This document shows, in pieces, positions 27,467 through 34,753 of a stretch of 64,000 nt of DNA. Below the pieces are notes generated by a model. It saw only the letters and a program-made list of their open reading frames with translations. It was not told the DNA's origin and searched no databases. Location of the stretch: positions 27,503,001-27,567,000 of the forward strand of contig NC_064437.1 of the NCBI RefSeq assembly GCF_023343835.1, read 5' to 3'. The position numbers were made by a program, and so were the translations under genes. The stretch comes from Lagopus muta (Eukaryota; Chordata; Aves; Galliformes; Phasianidae). Each line of letters starts with the position of its first letter. Position 1 is the stretch's first letter.

Positions 27467-27732
27467 ATAAGGACTGCTCTGCATATAGAGCATCGTCTTT
27501 AAGTTGACACATGAGAGCTGGCAGCAGAGGGCCAATGTGCAGAAAGGCATGTGATATTTCCTTAACTAACGTGTATCTGGCATTGCTGCCCAGAAAGTCC
27601 AAGGTGAGGTGGATGACAGCTGGTGACACATGGCCACCTACGCTTCTCAGAAGGCGACATTACTCTGCGGCTGTCAAATGAGAAAATGAAAGCAAGGGTT
27701 CTTGTTACAATGAATCTCTACAGAAAAAGGGA
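27467..27732. repeat. Scrambled, decayed pieces of the array unit
   Basis: Three segments match distant parts of the unit in an order not found in it. 27467-27553 (GACTGCTCTGCATATAG, AGCTGGCAGCAGAGGG) matches the 3' half of the HSF-gene intron at about 30200-30290. 27553-27590 (TATTTCCTTAACTAACGTG) matches the leader at about 29068. 27600-27712 (GGTGAGGTGGATGACAGC, TTACTCTGCGGCTGTCAAAT) matches the 5' half of the intron at 30087-30201. Then ATGAATCTCTACAG joins to sequence like 28789. Divergence is clearly higher than between array units, so these are remnants of older units that lost exon 1. Confidence 0.7.
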
Positions 27733-27969
27733 TTGGTTCACCTGCAGAGCCGGTGATGAAGTGCACGTTGTGTGCATTGGACTCACTTCCAATTGTGTCA
27801 GAGAAAGTGGAGCTGCAAAGGGCTGGTATTTGTCTGTGCTAACAGGAGGCTCACGTGCAGAACGTGCTGGAGTGCAATCATTTGTGCTATAGCAAATGCC
27901 TGCCTTCCTGGGACAAGGAGTTGGAGCGCAGCGCAGCTTAGTCTGTTTGTCACAGAATGCGTGTGAGGA

Positions 27970-28239
27970 GGTTGTGTTGAAGTCTGCCACTGTATCCATT
28001 GCTTACAGAGGAAGGACTCAAACACTTGCGGAGGAGCTTTAAAGAGATACTCTGTCTTCAGTAGAGGAAAAAAGAGGTGTGAAGTAGGTGATCAGGCGCT
28101 GGTGGACTTGGAGCTTGAAAAGAATGGAAACGCTTTCATCAAGACATCAGGAGAAGCTGGCAAATGTTACCAAGTATTTCCCAAACTCTCAAAAGTGTTT
28201 TCTCTTTGCAGAGTGGGGGGAGGGGGGACGGTCGTGTAA
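27970..28239 (+). other. Unassigned open frame without ATG, faintly lipin-N-like
   Basis: A stop-to-stop frame of about 90 codons recurs in every unit (add 3835, 7754, 11672, 15715 or 19800). It includes GDQALVDLELEKNGNAF followed by IKTSGEAGKCYQVFPKL. The pattern of VDL, a short gap, then NGxAF and a later Y..P..L recalls the lipin N-terminal domain, but the resemblance is weak and made by eye. There is no start codon, and I cannot identify flanking splice sites with confidence. It may be an exon relic or chance. Confidence 0.2.
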
Positions 28240-28614
28240 CCTGGGAGCTCTGCAAAGGGAACAAAAGATTGCCGCTCAGAAAACGCCCTCTCCTGTTGCC
28301 TGTGCTGCTGGTTTGATGGGGAAAAGCAGGCTCGTGCATTCCCTATTGCATTGATACATATTCCACTGCCAAGGGGTGCAGAGAAATACAGCACTTACAA
28401 GCTAGATATCCATGTCATTTATTGCTTGCTGTGCTTCCACGTGAGGGAACCTTTGACTCTCTACCTCTTTGAAGGGTTTATCACTCAATCAGTGCCTAGA
28501 TATGAGAATTCCTCAGAGGAGCTCTGCTTTCCTCTGATGATCTTTCTGTTGGCCACCTGCTCTTCATGATGTGCTATTGTAAAAATTGGGCAATTTAGAG
28601 GGAGGGGAAGGATC

Positions 28615-29133
28615 TTGGATTATGGGACGGTTGGAGAAATCAAAGAGAAGTGTGTTCACCATGTGCTAATCACCATCTTGGCTTGCTCTGAACCACGGAG
28701 TGACCAGTACAAGACAAGACTGTGGTGTCTAAGCATGATTCCTTTTGAATTTTCCCTAAGAGGGGAACACAGGACAGGAGAAGTACGAATGAATCTCTAC
28801 AGAATAAGGGATCGGAGGAATTCCTTCGTCTTTATCTTATGTAAGCCATATTTCTCACATTTGCTTCCTAGAGTCAGACACAGAAAACACCTGTTAGGCC
28901 ATATATTGATATCTCTATGGCTGTATATGCATGTATGTCTGCCTACGTATTTATATAATACATATATATATAAAGCCAGTGAGGGCATTATTAAAGGAAT
29001 ACTCCTCGGGGAGGAAAATACAGGTATCTTTTTGTGTGTTGGTTTGGGGAGCATAAATATCTGGGATCCTATTTCCTTCATTAACGTGAATCTGGCTGCC
29101 TCATTTTGCCAGCAAACGTTCTCTGCTCTGTGA
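28615..29133 (+). CDS. Hypothetical 172-codon ORF in each unit, probably not coding
   Basis: An ATG-started frame (MDYGTVGEIKEKCVHHVL...) is intact in all six units (others at 32450, 36369, 40287, 44330 and 48415). No domain is recognised. It runs across the (TA)n/TATA-like segment and a region decayed in the left flank, and its composition is not protein-like. Because units are nearly identical, intactness in six copies is no evidence of selection. Unit 3 differs by G4R and V109A. I list it because it is the longest ATG frame in the unit outside the HSF gene and minisatellite. Confidence 0.15.
   Translation: MDYGTVGEIKEKCVHHVLITILACSEPRSDQYKTRLWCLSMIPFEFSLRGEHRTGEVRMNLYRIRDRRNSFVFILCKPYFSHLLPRVRHRKHLLGHILISLWLYMHVCLPTYLYNTYIYKASEGIIKGILLGEENTGIFLCVGLGSINIWDPISFINVNLAASFCQQTFSAL
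28967..28974 (+). promoter_or_regulatory. TATA box candidate upstream of HSF gene, unit 1
   Basis: TATATAAA followed by GCC lies 537 bp before the start codon, at the end of a short (TA)n stretch. Equivalent sites lie at 32802, 36721, 40639, 44682 and 48767. If used, the leader would be about 500 nt, would contain the minisatellite and would carry upstream ATGs at 29141, 29149 and 29162, which argues for caution or for a spliced leader. Confidence 0.35.
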
Positions 29134-29152
29134 TGCAACTGTGATGCTGTGG

Positions 29153-29172
29153 AACGTCTCCATGGAGACGTT
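29153..29172. promoter_or_regulatory. Perfect 20-bp palindrome with RFX X-box-like layout
   Basis: AACGTCTCCATGGAGACGTT is its own reverse complement and recurs in all units (32988, 36907, 40825, 44868 and 48953). The layout GTCTCC-AT-GGAGAC parallels the palindromic X-box GTTGCC-AT-GGCAAC bound by RFX factors, but the half-site bases differ. It sits 39 bp before the minisatellite. Function is inferred only. Confidence 0.3.
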
Positions 29173-29211
29173 TGTGAAGGCCCCCCTGCCCGCAGCACGG
29201 GTGCCATTGTG

Positions 29212-29461
29212 CTTCCTGCTGCTGGTGGGAGGACAAGCCTTGTTGGCTGTGCGCTTCCTGCTGCTGGTGGGAGACAAGCCTTGTTGGCTGTGCGCTTCCT
29301 GCTGCTGGTGGGAGACAAGCCTTGTTGGCTGTGCGCTTCCTGCTGCTGGTGGGAGGACAAGCCTTGTTGGCTGTGCGCTTCCTGCTGCTGGTGGGAGGAC
29401 AAGCCTTGTTGGCTGTGCGCTTCCTGCTGCTGGTGGGAGGACAAGCCTTGTTGGCTGCGCG
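29212..29461 (+). repeat. 42-bp minisatellite, unit 1: 6 repeats
   Basis: The repeats begin CTTCCTGCTGCTGGTGGGAG and end CCTTGTTGGCTGTGCG, 42 bp each. Variants lacking one G in GGGAGGACAAG are 41 bp. Unit 1 has four 42-bp and two 41-bp repeats (250 bp). It ends 49 bp before the HSF start codon. None of the six frames has a stop, so it creates artificial ORFs. Confidence 0.97.
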
Positions 29462-29510
29462 AGCGGTTGTGGACAGGAATTTCTGCCCAGGTGACAAATT
29501 CCGACTTGCA

Positions 29511-30822
29511 ATGGAGACACCTTCCTCTGAAACATCGGGTGTCTCTGTTCCAAGCACCGAGTCGGCAGTCTCGGCATCTGCTGCCCGCCGACTCGGTGCT
29601 AAAAGAGCAGCTGCGCATGCTGCCCTTGGACCTCTCCAAGAGGAGAAGGCTTCCCCATTTTCTCCCGGGGAAGTCAGTGCCAAAAGACGATGCCGCGGTC
29701 TGTCTGAGCAATGCTGCGGCTATGACAGTGACATGACATCGTGCTCCTTCCTCAACACCCTCTGGAAAGTTGTTGAAAGTGTTGGCTTCCAGTCCATTCG
29801 GTGGGGCGATGAGGGAGACTTCATTGTGATTGAGGAGGCGTTCTTCAGAGCGGAAGTACTGGCCAGAGGAGGAACTCTCCAAGTCTTTGATGTTGGCAAC
29901 ATGAAAGATTTTGTCCGTCGCCTTCATCAGCATGGCTTCTACATCACGGACGCGGATTTGCCAACGTCTGCCCCATGTGCTCAGTTCCTAGCACAGGGAG
30001 CATCAATTTCCACTCCGAGCCAGGTACGTAGTCCCTCTAGCTGTGAGATGGCTCTCAGCACAGCGGCATTGGTGGCCAGTCGGTGCAAAGTGAGGTGGCT
30101 GACAGCTGGTGACACTTGGGTACTTGTGCTTCTGAGAACATTTACTCCATTACTCTGCGGCTGGCAAATGAGAGAAATGCAAGCAGGGGTGGTTGTTACA
30201 AGGGCTGCTCTGCACGTAGTGCCTCCTCGTTTATGTTGGCCCACGAGAGGTGGCAGCACAGGGGCAGTGTGACAGAATGGCATGGGACGTGGCTGTGCGT
30301 ATGAAACGAAGGTGTGCAACTGAATTCTTTTGTGTGGAAACGGCCCCCGAGAGTCCGCTCCGACGGTCTCTTGAGATTCCAATTCCTATGTCTTGTATCT
30401 TTGTTTTCCCAGTCTTGAAATGGTGGTGACTAACTCTTCCTCTTTGCATTTTGCAGTTACTCTGCTACTATCATCCCTATTTCCAGAGAGATCGTCTCCA
30501 GTGCCAAAGAAGATTCAAGCGGAGTCTTGGAGCTAGGAGGAGACCAGCTTCCTCCTTGCAGGCCTTCCAGTGGGGTTGGCAGGAGGGCCAGCAGAGCAGA
30601 AGCCTGCAGCCAGAGATGCAGTCAGGCGCTGCTGCACGGGCGGGCAGTGAGCTCCCTGTCGGCAGCTGCAATGCTGCTCCTGCTGCTGCTGCTGCTGCTG
30701 CACATCACAGCAGACGTCCAGCACCAAGCGGTCCTTTTCCACCGGGGCTGAGACCCGATAGCGGAGCTGGGGGTGATGGAGTTGGACGCCGCTACAACTT
30801 GCGCCCCAGGAAGCGCTGCTGA
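29511..30822 (+). CDS. HSFY/HSFX-like heat-shock-factor domain protein, unit 1 (292 aa)
   Basis: Exon 1 is 29511-30023 (171 codons) and exon 2 is 30457-30822. The 433-bp phase-0 intron has donor CAG|GTACGT, branch-like CTAAC at 30430 and acceptor TTTGCAG. Residues 1-78 are Ser/Ala-rich with a basic AKRRCR patch. About 79-185 form an HSF-type winged-helix DNA-binding domain: NTLWKVVESVGFQSIRW, VFDVGNMKDFVRRLHQHGF as the recognition-helix region, then after splicing LLCYYHPYFQRD, which resembles the HSFY end of the domain. No trimerisation coiled coil is seen, as in HSFY/HSFX. A poly-Ala run lies near 244-253, followed by a basic tail. The product is expected to be a nuclear DNA-binding protein; mammalian HSFY is testis-expressed. 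The ATG chosen has G at -3 and +4. Unit 1 ends four codons early (CGA changed to TGA). AATAAA lies at 30867. Confidence 0.85.
29553..29600. repeat. 14-bp perfect inverted repeat inside exon 1
   Basis: Arms AGCACCGAGTCGGC (29553-29566) and GCCGACTCGGTGCT (29587-29600) flank a 20-base loop and would fold into a strong GC-rich hairpin in DNA or mRNA. The hairpin overlaps codons for STESAVSASAARRLGA. All units keep it; unit 6 has one C-to-T change in the right arm, giving a G-T wobble. Confidence 0.85.
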
Positions 30823-30866
30823 TGGCAGCAGTAGTGTAGGAGATAGTGTAGAGTTGTAGTTTAGAA

Positions 30867-30872
30867 AATAAA
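30867..30872 (+). terminator. Polyadenylation signal AATAAA of HSF gene, unit 1
   Basis: AATAAA lies 45 bp after the unit 1 stop, followed by a T/G-containing stretch (TTCTCCCTTGTCCTGTCCTG). Equivalent signals are at 34786, 38704, 42747, 46832 and 50710. A second AATAAA in the spacer at 31392 has no obvious gene upstream. Confidence 0.7.
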
Positions 30873-31139
30873 CGTTTAAAATGCTTCTCCCTTGTCCTGT
30901 CCTGTTCCTTCGGTCTGACTGAAGGCTACTCTTCCTACGCCCAAGAGGGGGGGGGTGCCTTCAGGGAGCCTTCCATGAGTTTCCCCCATCCCCGCCCCAT
31001 GGGTTTTGGCAAAGGTGCCAAACGCGAAGCAGGCACTGTGCGAAGCAAGCCTGATGCACGGAGTGATGGGAGCCCGGGGCGTGCAGGTGTGCAGCTGGAG
31101 CTGCGCAAAGTGCCTGGTCCCTCTGCCTGCCTGTCCTCT

Positions 31140-31172
31140 GGGGGTGGGTGGGGGGGTGGTTGGGGGGGTGGG
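31140..31172 (+). repeat. G-quadruplex-prone G-run cluster in CpG-rich spacer
   Basis: The + strand carries six G runs of three to seven bases within 33 bp (GGGGGTGGGTGGGGGGGTGG and onward), with one- or two-base loops, a classic G4 pattern. It lies in a CpG-rich block (about 30950-31260) between one gene's poly(A) site and the next unit, and recurs in every unit. Open frames here are Gly/Trp/Pro-rich artefacts. Confidence 0.8.
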
Positions 31173-31307
31173 TGCCCCGGTGGCCCAGGGACAGGAGGTG
31201 TGCCGTCCTCGCTGTGCACTTCCTTCTGGCCCGCGTGTACTTTGAGGAAGTATGGCAGCTTCAAGCGGTTCAGTTTCTAGGATGGCTTCTAGGATGTGGC
31301 TCCTGGG

Positions 31308-31312
31308 CCAAT
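31308..31312 (+). promoter_or_regulatory. CCAAT box candidate in inter-gene spacer
   Basis: GGGCCAATCAGCAGG matches the NF-Y CCAAT-box consensus well and directly follows the CpG-rich block. It could mark a promoter for the next unit, 2.1 kb upstream of its start codon, which would need a spliced leader. It is found in every unit. Confidence 0.3.
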
Positions 31313-31500
31313 CAGCAGGCTCCTTGGGTTACGCTTGAGGTAGCCCTTATCTTTCCCATTCTTCGTGCTCAACTACTTCTGCCCTTTTAGGAATAAAGCC
31401 AATTAGCCCTTTATTCACTGGTGTAACTGGTATGTGCCCCAGTACCAAAGTAAGAGTGGATGCAGGCTCCTTTGATGACCCCCTCTAGCTGGAGAGAACC

Positions 31501-31567
31501 CACCTCATCAGAGGGAATGCTTTAGACAGCATACATGGCCTTGTGTTACATCGCTGCTACTTGTGGC
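31501..31567 (+). repeat. 67-bp inter-unit junction segment
   Basis: The sequence from CACCTCATCAGAGGGAATGC to CTACTTGTGGC lies at all five unit-unit junctions but at neither array edge. Unit 1 begins just after where it would end, and unit 6 ends just before where it would begin. It therefore marks the recombination junction of the array rather than original flanking DNA. Confidence 0.8.
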
Positions 31568-33046
31568 TTGGTTCACCTGCAGAGCCGGTGATGAAGTGCA
31601 CGTTGTGTGCATTGGACTCACTTCCAATTGTGACAGAGAAAGCGGAGCTGCAAAGGGCTGGTATTTGTCTGTGCTAACAGGAGGCTCACGTGCAGAACGT
31701 GCTGGAGTGCAATCATTTGTGCTATAGCAAATGCCTGCCTTCCTGGGACAAGGAGTTGGAGCGCAGCGCAGCTTAGTCTGTTTGTCACAGAATGCGTGTG
31801 AGGAGGTTGTGTTGAAGTCTGCCACTGTATCCATTGCTTACAGAGGAAGGACTCAAACACTTGCGGAGGAGCTTTAAAGAGATACTCTGTCTTCAGTAGA
31901 GGAAAAAAGAGGTGTGAAGTAGGTGATCAGGCGCTGGTGGACTTGGAGCTTGAAAAGAATGGAAACGCTTTCATCAAGACATCAGGAGAAGCTGGCAAAT
32001 GTTACCAAGTATTTCCCAAACTCTCAAAAGTGTTTTCTCTTTGCAGAGTGGGGGGAGGGGGGACGGTCGTGTAACCTGGGAGCTCTGCAAAGGGAACAAA
32101 AGATTGCCGCTCAGAAAACGCCCTCTCCTGTTGCCTGTGCTGCTGGTTTGATGGGGAAAAGCAGGCTCGGGCATTCCCTATTACATTGATACATATTCCA
32201 CTGCCAAGGGGTGCAGAGAAATACAGCACTTACAAGCTAGATATCCATGTCATTTATTGCTTGCTGTGCTTCCACGTGAGGGAACCTTTGACTCTCTACC
32301 TCTTTGAAGGGTTTATCACTCAATCAGTGCCTAGATATGAGAATCCCTCAGAGGAGCTCTGCTTTCCTCTGATGATCTTTCTGTTGGCCACCTGCTCTTC
32401 ATGATGTGCTATTGTAAAAATTGGGCAATTTAGAGGGAGGGGAAGGATCTTGGATTATGGGACGGTTGGAGAAATCAAAGAGAAGTGTGTTCACCATGTG
32501 CTAATCACCATCTTGGCTTGCTCTGAACCACGGAGTGACCAGTACAAGACAAGACTGTGGTGTCTAAGCATGATTCCTTTTGAATTTTCCCTAAGAGGGG
32601 AACACAGGACAGGAGAAGTACGAATGAATCTCTACAGAATAAGGGATCGGAGGAATTCCTTCGTCTTTATCTTATGTAAGCCATATTTCTCACATTTGCT
32701 TCCTAGAGTCAGACACAGAAAACACCTGTTAGGCCATATATTGATATCTCTATGGCTGTATATGCATGTATGTCTGCCTACGTATTTATATAATACATAT
32801 ATATATAAAGCCAGTGAGGGCATTATTAAAGGAATACTCCTCGGGGAGGAAAATACAGGTATCTTTTTGTGTGTTGGTTTGGGGAGCATAAATATCTGGG
32901 ATCCTATTTCCTTCATTAACGTGAATCTGGCTGCCTCATTTTGCCAGCAAACGTTCTCTGCTCTGTGATGCAACTGTGATGCTGTGGAACGTCTCCATGG
33001 AGACGTTTGTGAAGGCCCCCCTGCCCGCAGCACGGGTGCCATTGTG

Positions 33047-33380
33047 CTTCCTGCTGCTGGTGGGAGGACAAGCCTTGTTGGCTGTGCGCTTCCTGCTGCT
33101 GGTGGGAGACAAGCCTTGTTGGCTGTGCGCTTCCTGCTGCTGGTGGGAGGACAAGCCTTGTTGGCTGTGCGCTTCCTGCTGCTGGTGGGAGGACAAGCCT
33201 TGTTGGCTGTGCGCTTCCTGCTGCTGGTGGGAGACAATCCTTGTTGGCTGTGCGCTTCCTGCTGCTGGTGGGAGGACAAGCCTGGTTGGCTGTGCGCTTC
33301 CTGCTGCTGGTGGGAGGACAAGCCTTGTTGGCTGTGCGCTTCCTGCTGCTGGTGGGAGGACAAGCCTTGTTGGCTGCGCG
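33047..33380 (+). repeat. Minisatellite, unit 2: 8 repeats
   Basis: Six 42-bp and two 41-bp repeats total 334 bp. The fifth repeat carries a private CAATCC for CAAGCC. Confidence 0.95.
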
Positions 33381-33429
33381 AGCGGTTGTGGACAGGAATT
33401 TCTGCCCAGGTGACAAATTCCGACTTGCA

Positions 33430-34753
33430 ATGGAGACACCTTCCTCTGAAACATCGGGTGTCTCTGTTCCAAGCACCGAGTCGGCAGTCTCGGCATCTGC
33501 TGCCCGCCGACTCGGTGCTAAAAGAGCAGCTGCGCATGCTGCCCTTGGACCTCTCCAAGAGGAGAAGGCTTCCCCATTTTCTCCCGGGGAAGTCAGTGCC
33601 AAAAGACGATGCCGCGGTCTGTCTGAGCAATGCTGCGGCTATGACAGTGACATGACATCGTGCTCCTTCCTCAACACCCTCTGGAAAGTTGTTGAAAGTG
33701 TTGGCTTCCAGTCCATTCGGTGGGGCGATGAGGGAGACTTCATTGTGATTGAGGAGGCGTTCTTCAGAGCGGAAGTACTGGCCAGAGGAGGAACTCTCCA
33801 AGTCTTTGATGTTGGCAACATGAAAGATTTTGTCCGTCGCCTTCATCAGCATGGCTTCTACATCACGGACGCGGATTTGCCAACGTCTGCCCCATGTGCT
33901 CAGTTCCTAGCACAGGGAGCATCAATTTCCACTCCGAGCCAGGTACGTAGTCCCTCTAGCTGTGAGATGGCTCTCGGCACAGCGGCATTGGTGGCCAGTC
34001 AGTGCAAAGTGAGGTGGCTGACAGCTGGTGACACTTGGGTACTTGTGCTTCTGAGAACATTTACTCCATTACTCTGCGGCTGGCAAATGAGAGAAATGCA
34101 AGCAGGGGTGGTTGTTACAAGGGCTGCTCTGCACGTAGTGCCTCCTCGTTTATGTTGGCCCACGAGAGGTGGCAGCACAGGGGCAGTGTGACAGAATGGC
34201 ATGGGACGTGGCTGTGCGTATGAAACGAAGGTGTGCAACTGAATTCTTTTGTGTGGAAACGGCCCCCGAGAGTCCGCTCCGACGGTCTCTTGAGATTCCA
34301 ATTCCTATGTCTTGTATCTTTGTTTTCCCAGTCTTGAAATGGTGGTGACTAACTCTTCCTCTTTGCATTTTGCAGTTACTCTGCTACTATCATCCCTATT
34401 TCCAGAGAGATCGTCTCCAGTGCCAAAGAAGATTCAAGCGGAGTCTTGGAGCTAGGAGGAGACCAGCTTCCTCCTTGCAGGCCTTCCAGTGGGGTTGGCA
34501 GGAGGGCCAGCAGAGCAGAAGCCTGCAGCCAGAGATGCAGTCAGGCGCTGCTGCACGGGCGGGCAGTGAGCTCCCTGTCGGCAGCTGCAATGCTGCTCCT
34601 GCTGCTGCTGCTGCTGCTGCACATCACAGCAGACGTCCAGCACCAAGCGGTCCTTTTCCACCGGGGCTGAGACCCGATAGCGGAGCTGGGGGTGATGGAG
34701 TTGGACGCCGCTACAACTTGCGCCCCAGGAAGCGCTGCCGATGGCAGCAGTAG
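33430..34753 (+). CDS. HSFY/HSFX-like protein, unit 2 (296 aa)
   Basis: Exons are 33430-33942 and 34376-34753. The protein is the array's majority form, ending RKRCRWQQ. Private changes lie outside the coding exons (for example GAATCCCTC for GAATTCCTC near 32341). Poly(A) signal at 34786. Confidence 0.85.

Noticed and set aside
29212-29461. CRISPR-like repetition
   Set aside because: The 42-bp repeats are contiguous without unique spacers, the genome is avian, and no cas gene is present. It is a minisatellite.
28797-29933. Long - strand ORFs (up to about 400 codons) across each minisatellite, rich in SQQGLSSHQQQEAH or TANKACPPTSSRKR repeats
   Set aside because: The minisatellite has no stop in any of six frames, so these frames are open by composition. 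They are antisense to the HSF exon, have no domain, and change frame from unit to unit.
30024-30272. Unspliced read-through of the HSF exon 1 frame into the intron
   Set aside because: The donor, branch site and acceptor are good, and splicing restores the HSFY-like YYHPYFQRD end of the domain; the read-through peptide has no such similarity.
30975-31280. Gly/Trp/Pro-rich ORFs in the CpG-rich spacer on both strands
   Set aside because: They come from the G-run cluster and CpG-rich composition, overlap each other in several frames, and have no recognisable domain.
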